64,000 nucleotides of DNA from Spirochaetota bacterium (GTDB lineage Bacteria > Spirochaetota > Spirochaetia > Treponematales > Treponemataceae). This document shows positions 31,996 to 40,438 of the stretch, piece after piece. The notes below the pieces were generated by a model. The model was not told where the DNA came from, ran no database searches, and saw nothing but the letters and a program-made list of their open reading frames with translations. The first letter of the stretch is position 1, and the number at the start of each line of letters is the position of its first letter. The position numbers and the translations under genes are program-made. The DNA is taken from positions 1 through 64,000 of the forward strand of contig JAEEQG010000007.1 in NCBI GenBank assembly GCA_016285185.1, in the 5' to 3' direction.

Positions 31996-32790
31996 TTACC
32001 GCTTTAAGTTAGTTGCTGTTGAAAGCATATTGTCGCTTGTCTGTATTGCTTTTGAGCTGAACTCATACGCACGCTGGGCAACAATCATCGAAACCATTTC
32101 ATTTACAACTGAAACGTTTGACATTTCAAGGAATTTGTGATGAGTTTCACCCATACCGTCAAATCCTGGACGATTGGCTATAGGATCCCCGGATGCATTT
32201 GTTACAATAAAAAGATTATCTCCATCGGCTTTAAGACCTACAGGGTTCGGAAATCTGTAAAGCTCAATCTGTCCAACCTGCATAGGAATATCATTGCCTG
32301 AAACTTTTACTGTTACTCTTCCGTCTCTGCTGATAGCCAGTGTATCGATAAGAAATCCTTCCGGCATGATAATTTCAGGCATAACATGCAATCCGTTGGA
32401 AGTTACGAGCTGACCATTTGAATCAATCTTAAATGAACCGTCACGTGTATATGCATAACTGCCGTCATACTGCTGAACGCGGAAGAAACCTTCACCTTCG
32501 ATGGCAAGGTCAGTAGCATTCTGTGTATGTTGTAATGAACCTTGATCAAACATTCTCTGTGTTGCAGCAACCTTAACACCGCTACCCATCTGAATTCCAA
32601 CAGGTGTAACCGTGTCTTCCGTAGCAGGAGTTCCTGCTCTTTTTACGTTCTGATATACCAAATCTTCAAATTCAACACGCTGTTTTTTATAACCGCTTGT
32701 ATTTACATTTGAAAGGTTGTTGGAAATTGTATCAATGTTTGCCTGCTGTCCGTTCATTCCGGTTGCAGCTGTCCATAAGCTTCTTACCAT
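31996..32790 (-). CDS. flgG: Distal rod protein FlgG
   Basis: 264 residues. N-terminal SLWTAATGMNGQQANIDTI and SNNLSNVNTSGYKKQR, the FlgE/F/G central motif DLAIEGEGFFRVQ, and the C-terminal VNEMVSMIVAQRAYEFSSK are standard for FlgG. It assembles in the periplasmic distal rod, exported by the flagellar type III system. It is 13 bases after flgF. Confidence 0.96.
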   Translation of the reverse strand: MVRSLWTAATGMNGQQANIDTISNNLSNVNTSGYKKQRVEFEDLVYQNVKRAGTPATEDTVTPVGIQMGSGVKVAATQRMFDQGSLQHTQNATDLAIEGEGFFRVQQYDGSYAYTRDGSFKIDSNGQLVTSNGLHVMPEIIMPEGFLIDTLAISRDGRVTVKVSGNDIPMQVGQIELYRFPNPVGLKADGDNLFIVTNASGDPIANRPGFDGMGETHHKFLEMSNVSVVNEMVSMIVAQRAYEFSSKAIQTSDNMLSTATNLKR

Positions 32791-32803
32791 TTTTTATTCC
32801 TTA

Positions 32804-33598
32804 TTATCTAAGTGTTGCAACTTTTGACCATAAAGTTGACATCATTGAATCTTCTGACTGGATAGTTTTTTGATTTGCTTCATATGCCCTGTTTACTTCG
32901 ATCATCTGAACCATTTCATTAACAACGTTAACGTTTGATGTTTCAACATATTCCTGCAAAAGGGAAGGGCGCTCTTCTCCCTCAGCGATATATGCTTTGC
33001 CAGAAATTTCAGTATCTATGTAAAGGCTGCTGCCCTGTTTTTTAAGGTATCTTTCGTTGTCAAAACGGACAAGCTTAAGTCTGTCAACGACTTCGTTATT
33101 TTCTTCTGTTATGATTCCATCATCATTAACTTTAAAGTGTTTATCAGTGAGCTGGATAATTCCATTTTCACCAAGAACAGGATAACCTTCTTTTGTTTCG
33201 AGGATTCCTTCTTTGCCGATTATAAAGTTACCGTTTCTTGTATAGCGCTCGCCCATTGGTGTCTGAACAGCAAAAAAACCTTCGCCTGTAAGTGCTATAT
33301 CAGTAGAAGCACCTGTATTCTTGAATGAACCCTGTTCAAAATCAGTATAAAGTTCGTTTGTTTCTACTCCAAGTCCGAGTTTTCCGACAATAGGTGCTGC
33401 ATCAGCTGAACCGCCGTAGAATTTATATTCGCCGTCTGCTTTCATTCTGCGAATCAATAATTCAGAAAAGTTTTTGCTTACTGTAACATCACGTTTAAAT
33501 CCGTTTGTGTCCACATTAGCAAGATTATTAGAGATTGCATCCAAATGGTTCTGCTGGGCGCTCATTCCGCTTGCGCCGATATACCAACCTCGTACCAT
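32804..33598 (-). CDS. flgF: Flagellar proximal rod protein FlgF (second FlgG-like)
   Basis: 264 residues, a paralogue of FlgG. WYIGASGMSAQQNHLDAI, SNNLANVDTNGFKRDV, DIALTGEGFFAVQ and VNEMVQMIEVNRAYEANQK mark the rod family. First position in the operon and divergence from FlgG favour FlgF. AGGAGG precedes the ATG, but this SD can pair with a copy of its complement upstream (see regulatory entry). Confidence 0.92.
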   Translation of the reverse strand: MVRGWYIGASGMSAQQNHLDAISNNLANVDTNGFKRDVTVSKNFSELLIRRMKADGEYKFYGGSADAAPIVGKLGLGVETNELYTDFEQGSFKNTGASTDIALTGEGFFAVQTPMGERYTRNGNFIIGKEGILETKEGYPVLGENGIIQLTDKHFKVNDDGIITEENNEVVDRLKLVRFDNERYLKKQGSSLYIDTEISGKAYIAEGEERPSLLQEYVETSNVNVVNEMVQMIEVNRAYEANQKTIQSEDSMMSTLWSKVATLR

Positions 33599-33601
33599 AC
33601 G

Positions 33602-33651
33602 AGCCTCCTGATTCCAATACTTATTTATCGGAGGCTGAAAAAAAAGATTAA
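33602..33651 (-). promoter_or_regulatory. SD-sequestering hairpin and overlapping sigma28-like promoter before flgF
   Basis: Minus strand AGCCTCC (33630-33636) is complementary to GGAGGCT (33602-33608), which includes the flgF SD. A TTAA-N15-TCCGATAA (33625-33651) resembles the sigma28 consensus TAAA-N15-GCCGATAA in 10 of 12 positions and overlaps the upstream arm. Both are by eye. Confidence 0.45.
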
Positions 33652-33687
33652 GCGAAAAATATAGGTTTTTACATAGTTTATAGGCTT

Positions 33688-34833
33688 TTAAAGAATAAAA
33701 ATTGCTAAAGACTCTATGTGACTAGTCTGCGGGTAGTAGTCGAGGAGACACAGGTTTACAAGCTTGTAGCCAAAAGAAATTAAATCCTGAGCATCTCTGG
33801 CAAAAGTGACAGGATCACAGGAAAGAAAACGAATTTGCGGTATTTGCGAAGCTTTTATCCATTCCCGTACGGATTTTTCCATGCCGCTTCTGGGCGGATC
33901 TATAACTACTGCATCAAATTTTTGTTTTGAATCAGAAAGTTGCGTCCATTTTTCGCCGCTGACTCCGTAACTCTGGTGCCTTATTCCTCTCAGGTTCCGT
34001 TCTGCAAGAATAAGGGCTTCTCTGTTGTGTTCGACAAGATACATTTCTTCAAATTGTTCACCCAAAAAAACAGAGAATGTTCCGACACCGCTGTATATAT
34101 CGGCACAACGTTTACCGCTAAAATTCACTGTTATGCGGTTTATGGTCTTTTCCAGCATCTGCAGATTGGATTGAAAGAATCCGCGGACATTAAACTGAAT
34201 ATCTTTTCCGTTTATGTGAACTGTGACAATCTCTTTCTCATTGATAACGGCACCTTCAAACTTCTTTCTCGGTGCCTTTTCTGCAAGAACTGCCGTTGTA
34301 ACTTTGCCGTCAGCGCCAAAAACATGTGTGCGTGTACCTTTTGGTACCTGATCCGTCTGCAGACATTCGTGTATTTCGGAACAAGCTGTGAGGCAGTCTT
34401 TTACTGGAACAATTTGTGATGAGCCGGCTTCTTTCAAACCGCCGTCATGCAACTGAAAACGATTCCTGTAACCCCATTCACTGCCATATTCTGTTTCAAT
34501 TTCAGGAATCTGTTCTTCCTTTACACCTGCACGAATAAGGGAATCTGTTATAATTTCTTTTTTTAGCTTACGCTGGTATTCGGCACTGGCAAACTGGAGA
34601 TTACAGCCTCCGCATATCCCATAGTACTTGCATTCCGGCTGTATTCGAAATTGTGATGGAGTAATTATTTTTTCAAGCTTTGCTTCGATAAAATCGCGCT
34701 TTTCTTCCTGTATCTTTATTTGGACTGTCTCACCGGGCAAAGTACCTGGTACAAAAACATTTTTACCGTTAAGTTTTCCCAATCCGGAACCGCGTGCGAT
34801 CATTTTTATTATTGTAATTATGTTGGAATCCAT
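33688..34833 (-). CDS. TrmA/RlmD-family RNA m5U methyltransferase
   Basis: 381 residues. Residues 1-55 form a TRAM-like RNA-binding domain; CKYYGICGGC (C-x5-C-x2-C) is the [4Fe-4S] site. The SAM domain shows ADIYSGVGTFSVFL, VVIDPPRSGMEKSV and the nucleophile region LSCDPVTFARD. It methylates C5 of a uridine in rRNA or tRNA; which site (RlmD, RlmCD or TrmA) cannot be told. No SD is visible before the ATG, and TTCATA-N17-TATAGT ends only 10 bases upstream, so the mRNA may be nearly leaderless. Divergent from the hydrolase gene by 34 bases. Confidence 0.88.
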   Translation of the reverse strand: MDSNIITIIKMIARGSGLGKLNGKNVFVPGTLPGETVQIKIQEEKRDFIEAKLEKIITPSQFRIQPECKYYGICGGCNLQFASAEYQRKLKKEIITDSLIRAGVKEEQIPEIETEYGSEWGYRNRFQLHDGGLKEAGSSQIVPVKDCLTACSEIHECLQTDQVPKGTRTHVFGADGKVTTAVLAEKAPRKKFEGAVINEKEIVTVHINGKDIQFNVRGFFQSNLQMLEKTINRITVNFSGKRCADIYSGVGTFSVFLGEQFEEMYLVEHNREALILAERNLRGIRHQSYGVSGEKWTQLSDSKQKFDAVVIDPPRSGMEKSVREWIKASQIPQIRFLSCDPVTFARDAQDLISFGYKLVNLCLLDYYPQTSHIESLAIFIL

Positions 34834-34867
34834 GTAATATGATACTATATCAAAGAAAGGAAAAATT

Positions 34868-35797
34868 ATGAAGAGAGAAACTTTTTTTATGCATATGTCC
34901 GATGGTAAACAGATTGCAGTTCATCGTTGGTTGCCGGATAAAAAAAGTACCATAAGGGGCATAATTCAACTTAGTCACGGTATGAATGAGTACGCTATGC
35001 GTTATGACGGATTTGCAGAGTTTTTAACTGCAACCGGTTTTGCAGTGTATGGGGAGGATCACCGTGGACATGGAGAGACGGCCGGTTCTCCTGAAGAATT
35101 AGGATATCTGGCTGATATGGCGGGATTCCAGAGAGTTGTTCTGGATTTGCGTCAGGTTATCAAGAGAGCAAAAAATGATTTTCCGGGAAAAAAGATATTT
35201 TTGTTCGCACATTCTTTCGGTTCTTTTATAGGACAGAGTTTTATCGAACAGTATTCGTATGATATCGACGGCTGTATTTTGTGCGGTACAGCTGGTCCAA
35301 GACAGGCTCTGATGTCTTTTGCGAAATTTCTGGCAAAGACATGTATTCTGTTTGGACGCAAAAAAAAGCCTGCAAAACTGTTGGCAATGATTTCTTTTGC
35401 CGGTTATAACCAGCGCTTTCCGGAGTCAGAAGGTAAAAATGCCTGGCTGACAAGGGATTTATCTATAACACAAAAATATGCGAATGATCCATTATGCAGT
35501 TTTGTTCCCAAAACAATGTTTTATTATGATATGTTCACAGGTTTGCATAGTATTCATAAAAAAAAGGCAATGAAAGCCATTCCCCGTTCTTTCCCTGTTT
35601 TTATGATTGCAGGTGGGGATGACCCTGTCGGCGGCTATGCTAAAACTGTTGAAAAACTGTATGAGATATATAAAAATAATGGAATGAGTGATGTTGAATT
35701 AAAAGTTTATCCGGGTGGAAGACATGAACTTTTGAATGAAACAAACAAAGAAGAAGTTATGAATGATGTTTTGGCATGGATTGATGCCAGAATGTGA
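34868..35797 (+). CDS. Alpha/beta hydrolase, monoacylglycerol-lipase/lysophospholipase type
   Basis: 309 residues. IIQLSHGMNEYAMRYDGF (oxyanion region) and VYGEDHRGHGETAG are typical of the Hydrolase_4 family. The nucleophile elbow is FAHSFGSF, the acid lies in MIAGGDDPVGG and the His in YPGGRHELLNE. No signal peptide, so probably cytoplasmic and acting on glycerolipids or other esters. AAAGGA precedes the ATG. Convergent with neuB, 13 bases apart. Confidence 0.9.
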   Translation: MKRETFFMHMSDGKQIAVHRWLPDKKSTIRGIIQLSHGMNEYAMRYDGFAEFLTATGFAVYGEDHRGHGETAGSPEELGYLADMAGFQRVVLDLRQVIKRAKNDFPGKKIFLFAHSFGSFIGQSFIEQYSYDIDGCILCGTAGPRQALMSFAKFLAKTCILFGRKKKPAKLLAMISFAGYNQRFPESEGKNAWLTRDLSITQKYANDPLCSFVPKTMFYYDMFTGLHSIHKKKAMKAIPRSFPVFMIAGGDDPVGGYAKTVEKLYEIYKNNGMSDVELKVYPGGRHELLNETNKEEVMNDVLAWIDARM

Positions 35798-35810
35798 GAC
35801 TTTTGTTCTC

Positions 35811-36908
35811 TCAGTTTATAACATCAGCCCAGACAAGACCGCTGCCGTTCTGTACATCTCTTGCAAGTTCTGCACCTAATACGGTGTTGTAAAATTCCGG
35901 TGAAATCCCTGGAGAAAGAACTTTTTCTGTCCGCAAAACAGCAATGTCGTTTTCTGTTATTTTTTCTCCCTTACACATGCTCCTCATAAAGTGAATGGAA
36001 CGGTTTGTCCGTGAGTAGTTTTGTTTTTCTGCGGCTGCCAGTTCTTTTTTACCGGTCCCAAGTATGCGCAAAACTTTTTCACTCCCATATTCGGAACTCA
36101 TCTCTGCGGTTATTTCGGCGAAAGAAAGCTTTTCTGCGTGACGAACTGCTTTTACCATTTTTAAAAAATCATCCGGTTCCAAAGCTACAGGATCGTCAAG
36201 CCCTGAATCTTTCCTGCTGAGGCATATATGCTTTTCTATAATGCTTCCGCCGCAGGCAACGGAAAGTACAGGAACAAGAACCGGATCCATACTGTGATCG
36301 CTGACTCCGGCAGGAACTCCGAATATGGCGGAAAGGTTTTCTATCACCTTAAGATTATATTCTTCTTCCGGAGCCGGATATGCCGTTATACAGTGAAGCA
36401 AAGCCCTCGATTTTACGTTTGTTGTTGCTTCAAGAGCTTTTTCTATGTCGGATAGTTTGGAAACACCGCTGGAAAGAACCAGTGGAAACTTGTTATAGTT
36501 TTCGTTTATACAATGTAAAAGCGGGAAATGATTCAGTTCCGGTGATGCTATTTTTATCAGTGCGGGATTTATTCCTGCTAGTTCTTTAAGACTTTTCAGT
36601 CCAAAAGGAGAGGCGGAAAAAAGTATGTTCTGTTTTTTGCAATAATCTGCACACATTATGTAAAATTCGGGCGAAGTCTCAAGTTCCATAAATCTGTCGT
36701 ACAGGGGAATGTTACCTGTAGGGAGTTTTACAAATCCAGTATCGGGATGAAGAATCTCATGCGCATAAACAATCTGGAATTTTACGCAGTCAGCTCCTGC
36801 GTAAATTGCGGCATCTATCAGTTCTTTCGCTTTATCAAATGAACCTCCGTGAGAGGTTCCTATTTCGGCAATTATAAATTTATGCGGGATGGATGTAATA
36901 AAACTCAT
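35811..36908 (-). CDS. neuB: Nonulosonic (sialic-type) acid synthase
   Basis: 365 residues. The NeuB barrel shows FIIAEIGTSHGG, ADCVKFQIVYA, IKIASPELNHFPLL, VLSSGVSKLSDIEKAL and GVSDHSMDP; the C-terminal SAF (antifreeze-like) domain starts near IHFMRSMCKGEKI. It condenses phosphoenolpyruvate with a hexosamine-derived sugar to give a nine-carbon acid such as Neu5Ac, legionaminate or pseudaminate. No other genes of that pathway are here, so the exact product is open. It could feed surface glycan or flagellin glycosylation. It lies after the tRNA-Phe terminator and lacks a clear SD. Confidence 0.88.
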   Translation of the reverse strand: MSFITSIPHKFIIAEIGTSHGGSFDKAKELIDAAIYAGADCVKFQIVYAHEILHPDTGFVKLPTGNIPLYDRFMELETSPEFYIMCADYCKKQNILFSASPFGLKSLKELAGINPALIKIASPELNHFPLLHCINENYNKFPLVLSSGVSKLSDIEKALEATTNVKSRALLHCITAYPAPEEEYNLKVIENLSAIFGVPAGVSDHSMDPVLVPVLSVACGGSIIEKHICLSRKDSGLDDPVALEPDDFLKMVKAVRHAEKLSFAEITAEMSSEYGSEKVLRILGTGKKELAAAEKQNYSRTNRSIHFMRSMCKGEKITENDIAVLRTEKVLSPGISPEFYNTVLGAELARDVQNGSGLVWADVIN

Positions 36909-36947
36909 GTTAATATTGTCGGATTAAAAGAAAAGGTTTTTGAAGAT

Positions 36948-36978
36948 AAAAAAAACCGTTCCTGTTTTAAAGGAACGG
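36948..36978 (-). terminator. Terminator directly after tRNA-Phe
   Basis: Minus strand CCGTTCC / GGAACGG stem, 9-base loop, followed by eight T. It starts a few bases beyond the tRNA 3' end and isolates it from neuB. Confidence 0.9.
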
Positions 36979-36981
36979 CTT

Positions 36982-37054
36982 TGCCGCCGGACAGAATCGA
37001 ACTGTCGACACAAGGATTTTCAGTCCTTTGCTCTACCAACTGAGCTACAGCGGC
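36982..37054 (-). tRNA. tRNA-Phe (GAA)
   Basis: 73 nt cloverleaf on the minus strand: acceptor GCCGCTG / CGGCGGC (one G-U), D arm GCTC...GAGC, anticodon stem AAGGA / TCCTT with loop CTGAAAA giving anticodon GAA, T arm GACAG TTCGATT CTGTC and discriminator A. CCA is not encoded. It has its own promoter and terminator. Confidence 0.97.
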
Positions 37055-37065
37055 GAGATGAAACT

Positions 37066-37094
37066 AATATATATGCATAATTAAAAAATGTCAA
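37066..37094 (-). promoter_or_regulatory. Promoter of tRNA-Phe
   Basis: Reverse strand TTGACA (perfect), 17-base spacer, TATATT; the -10 is about 12 bases before the mature 5' end. It lies just after the wbaP-type gene stop. Confidence 0.8.
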
Positions 37095-37117
37095 TAGTCA
37101 GTTTAAAAAATCTGCAT

Positions 37118-38512
37118 TTAATATGCATTTTTATTGATAAATCCCTTGAATATTGTAAGGAATATTATTTTTATGTCAAACATAAAAGTCCAGTTTTCTA
37201 TATAATAAATATCATGTTCGATACGTTTCTCGATTGAAGTATCGCCTCTCCAGCCGTTAACCTGTGCCCAACCGGTCAATCCCGGTCTAACCTGGTGTTT
37301 GACCATGTAACGCGGAATACTTTCCTTAAATTGTGAAACAAAAAACGGTCGTTCCGGTCTGGGACCAACTACCGACATACTGCCTGTAAGGATGTTGAAA
37401 AACTGAGGGAGCTCATCAATGCTTGTTTTCCGCATAAATTCACCCCATTTTGTTTTACGGGGATCATCCTTTGTTGTCCATATTGTCTGGCTGTCTTTTT
37501 CCGTCTGAACGCGCATAGAGCGGAATTTGTACATCTGGAAGGTCTTTTGATTCAATCCGACTCTTTCCTGCTTGTAAAAAACGGGTCCGGGCGAAGTCAG
37601 CTTTGTCAGTATCGCCGCAATAATCATTACCGGCGAAGAAACAATCAGCGCCAAAGCAGAAAACAGAATGTCAAAAGCCCTTTTTATCATTTGATAAAAA
37701 GCAAAATCCAGCGGTACATAGCGTGTATCAATTACCGAAAGTCCGTCCAAATCTTCTATAACAGGTTTTGAAGGTATGTATTCCGTATAATACGGAATTA
37801 TCAAAGTTCTTGAACCGCTTTTTTCACACATAGGAAGAATACGGTTCATTGACGAGTAATCTGCAGGAGAAAGTGCGATAATGACAATATCAAAATACTG
37901 ATTACGTAAGGTTTCGCTGAGATTTTCAAGTGTGTTTATTATGGAGATTCCCCAGAAATTTGCCTGGTGAAATTCAAATTCCGAAATAATACCTGAAATT
38001 TCATATCCCCATTCAGGATGCTGACGGGTTTTTTCGATGAATTTGCGGCTTAATTCGTTGGTTCCGATCAAAAGGCAGTATCTTTTGTTGTATCCGTGCT
38101 TGCGGTAGTTTGTAAGGATGGCTCTTATGATTATTCTCGAAGTACCTGTAAGCAGGGTATTTATGATGCCGAAGAATACAATCAAATATCTTGAAAAGTG
38201 AATAATTGACAGCATATAAAGCAGCAGAGTGAGTACAAGCATACTTATTATATTGCTGTAAACAATGGATGTAAGTTCTTTTAACAACGGTTTTGTTCTT
38301 CTTGAACTGTAAAGACCAAAAGCGGAGTACAAAAGAAAATATGTCGGCATGAGAATAAAAACAGGCAGAATCGTTTCAAAAGTTTCAAGGTTGTTGGTTC
38401 CGTCAAAAATATCAAAACGGAAAAAGTATGCGATAATAAACGAAAGAGGAATAAATAGTAAGTCTAAAAATATCTGAACTCTGTTTAATGTTTTTTGGTT
38501 TTCATTAATCAT
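37118..38512 (-). CDS. Polyprenyl-phosphate sugar-phosphate transferase (WbaP/WcaJ type)
   Basis: 464 residues. Four N-terminal membrane spans (e.g. DLLFIPLSFIIAYFF, SMLVLTLLLYMLSII), a CoA-binding-like middle (RYCLLIGTNELSRKFI), then a fifth helix FDILFSALALIVSSPVMII and the catalytic domain: GPVFYKQERVG, MYKFRSMR, RKTSIDELPQFFNIL, SVVGPRPERP and RPGLTGWAQVNG. It moves a hexose-1-phosphate from a nucleotide sugar onto undecaprenyl phosphate, the first step of glycan assembly. It is the last gene of the glycan operon before tRNA-Phe. Confidence 0.93.
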   Translation of the reverse strand: MINENQKTLNRVQIFLDLLFIPLSFIIAYFFRFDIFDGTNNLETFETILPVFILMPTYFLLYSAFGLYSSRRTKPLLKELTSIVYSNIISMLVLTLLLYMLSIIHFSRYLIVFFGIINTLLTGTSRIIIRAILTNYRKHGYNKRYCLLIGTNELSRKFIEKTRQHPEWGYEISGIISEFEFHQANFWGISIINTLENLSETLRNQYFDIVIIALSPADYSSMNRILPMCEKSGSRTLIIPYYTEYIPSKPVIEDLDGLSVIDTRYVPLDFAFYQMIKRAFDILFSALALIVSSPVMIIAAILTKLTSPGPVFYKQERVGLNQKTFQMYKFRSMRVQTEKDSQTIWTTKDDPRKTKWGEFMRKTSIDELPQFFNILTGSMSVVGPRPERPFFVSQFKESIPRYMVKHQVRPGLTGWAQVNGWRGDTSIEKRIEHDIYYIENWTFMFDIKIIFLTIFKGFINKNAY

Positions 38513-38530
38513 AATTTTTTCAAAAGCATA

Positions 38531-39649
38531 TCATAAAAGTCGCTTATCAACAATTGCATAAGCGTTTGTTACATTATTAAAAACAGAATCCAATGTGAAT
38601 AAGTTACTTCTTTTTTTGCTTTCTTTGGAGAATTTTTCATAAAGTGTTTTATCACTTATCAGCTTATTAAGCTTGCTTTCAAACTCTTCTTCATCACCGG
38701 GAGAGAAAAGAAATCCGCTTTCTCCGTCAATGATTAAATCCACATGACCTTTTACCCGTGAAGCAATAACCGGTATTCCGGAACACATGGCTTCCATAAT
38801 ATTGAAAGGCAGACCTTCGCTTTTTGAAGCGGAAATTACGATGTTTGTTTCAGCAAGTACATCCTGAATGTTACTTACATATCCGGGTAGCAGTATCCTT
38901 TCTTCCAGTTTCTTTTCTTTTATAAGCTGTTTGCAGTTTTCATAGCAGGCACCTGTTCCTGCCAGCATGACATAAACTGTCTCATTCTTTGCAAGGACAG
39001 GCTCCAAAAGCCTGATGAGCGATTCTTGGTTTTTCCTGTTTGAAAACTCCGCCGCATATGTCAGCAAAACTGCGTCTTTTGGGATATTGAACTCACGTCG
39101 GATACTCTGCCCGGAAGAGGCTGGTATTTTATGAGGTTGTATCCCGACTCCGGGAATATTTACTATGTTTTTACAAAACTTGTATTTTTTAGCCGCTTCG
39201 TAATCTTCCCTGTTCATAGTAATTACCAAGTCTGTAACGTGTGAGAAAAACCTTTCGACAGATACAAGAAGCAGTTTTTTCAGCGGTTTGGTGTTCTTTG
39301 AAAAAAGATAACCGTGACAGCTGTGAATCATGACAGGGCGTTTCCGAAAAAACAAAAGACCTGCTCTCGTTACAGCCCCTGCCAGAGTAGCGTTTGATAT
39401 TACAATATCTATTTGATTTTCCTTTACAAGCTTCCGTAAAAGAAAAATCCCCTTTAGATTTTTAAGAGGCCTTTTTTTGTCAAAAACAAGCTCGTGCTGA
39501 ATCAGCGGAAAATCAAAAACGGCCGTTCCCTGCGCCGCAGTGTGAACTTCATAACCTTTGTCATAATAATACTTTAAGTACGGTATATGAAACTGTGTAA
39601 AATGAGAAACCCTTGAAGCTGTAAAAAGAATTCGAGTTTTGTTTTCCAT
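38531..39649 (-). CDS. Glycosyltransferase family 4
   Basis: 372 residues, GT-B fold. The N-terminal acceptor domain (TRILFTASRVSHFTQFH, VISNATLAGAVTRAG) resembles the WcaL/PglA group. The donor domain has YAAEFSNRKNQESLI and the E-x7-E motif in SEGLPFNIMEAMCSGIPVIAS. It adds a sugar to the lipid-linked glycan on the inner membrane face; donor not readable. It is 6 bases from the next GT2 gene. Confidence 0.9.
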   Translation of the reverse strand: MENKTRILFTASRVSHFTQFHIPYLKYYYDKGYEVHTAAQGTAVFDFPLIQHELVFDKKRPLKNLKGIFLLRKLVKENQIDIVISNATLAGAVTRAGLLFFRKRPVMIHSCHGYLFSKNTKPLKKLLLVSVERFFSHVTDLVITMNREDYEAAKKYKFCKNIVNIPGVGIQPHKIPASSGQSIRREFNIPKDAVLLTYAAEFSNRKNQESLIRLLEPVLAKNETVYVMLAGTGACYENCKQLIKEKKLEERILLPGYVSNIQDVLAETNIVISASKSEGLPFNIMEAMCSGIPVIASRVKGHVDLIIDGESGFLFSPGDEEEFESKLNKLISDKTLYEKFSKESKKRSNLFTLDSVFNNVTNAYAIVDKRLL

Positions 39650-39655
39650 ATCAAA

Positions 39656-40438
39656 TCAAGTAAGATAAACTATAATACATTTGCGCAGATATTTAAGACA
39701 AGTAGAACCTAAGGCAAGACAGAGCTGTCCCAAATTTATAAATCCTTGTGAAAAAAGCTGAAGAAAACCCCTCACTTCATCAAGTGTGAGGGCATGAAAA
39801 TCAGCCGATAGTCCTGAAGATCCGAATGTCCTTTTGGGTGCAAAAAATACAAGCTTTTCATCTATAAAGACTATTTGATTATGCCGTGCTATCTTTAACC
39901 AGAGGTTATAGTCTTCGGCCCTTTTCAGTTTTTCATTGAACAGTATTGGTTGAATTATTTCTGTCTTTACAAGCACTGATGAGGTAATAACGTGGTTCTT
40001 TATCAGCAGCTTTGTATACGGAACAATTTTTGTTGAATTTGAAAAACTGTTTTTTACTGTACTTGATGTAGAAACAAAAACAGCTTTTGGATAGTCTGTA
40101 AAGGCTTTCAGCTGTTTTTCCAGCTTTTCGGGATGCCACGCATCATCACTGTCAAGAAAAGCAATATAGGATGTATCAGCCCGTTTTATCCCGTTGTTTC
40201 TGGCGCTTGAAGCTCCACCGTTTTTTTGAGTTATGAACTCAATGCTGATTTCTTTGTGCAGCCCGGCAAATTCACTTACAAGTTTTTCGGTTTTATCAGT
40301 AGAACCGTCATTTACTATAATGATTTTTTCGGGTTTTACAGTTTGTGCAAAAATGCTTTCCAGTGCGGAAATAATTGTTTTTTCTGCGTTATATGCGGGG
40401 ATTATGACTGTTACGGATGCTGTCAATATGCTGTTCAT
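39656..40438 (-). CDS. Glycosyltransferase family 2
   Basis: 260 residues, GT-A fold. VIIPAYNAEKTIISALESIF, IIIVNDGSTDKT, NNGIKRADTSYIAFLDSDD (metal-binding D-x-D) and an ENYNLW-like AEDYNLWLKI are standard. Donor unknown. Its start overlaps the stop of the preceding fucosyltransferase (ATGA). Confidence 0.9.
   Translation of the reverse strand: MNSILTASVTVIIPAYNAEKTIISALESIFAQTVKPEKIIIVNDGSTDKTEKLVSEFAGLHKEISIEFITQKNGGASSARNNGIKRADTSYIAFLDSDDAWHPEKLEKQLKAFTDYPKAVFVSTSSTVKNSFSNSTKIVPYTKLLIKNHVITSSVLVKTEIIQPILFNEKLKRAEDYNLWLKIARHNQIVFIDEKLVFFAPKRTFGSSGLSADFHALTLDEVRGFLQLFSQGFINLGQLCLALGSTCLKYLRKCIIVYLT

Noticed and set aside
37113-37127. Terminator after the WbaP-type gene
   Set aside because: A TGCAT/ATGCA stem followed by T6 overlaps the stop codon, but five AT-rich pairs are too weak to call.
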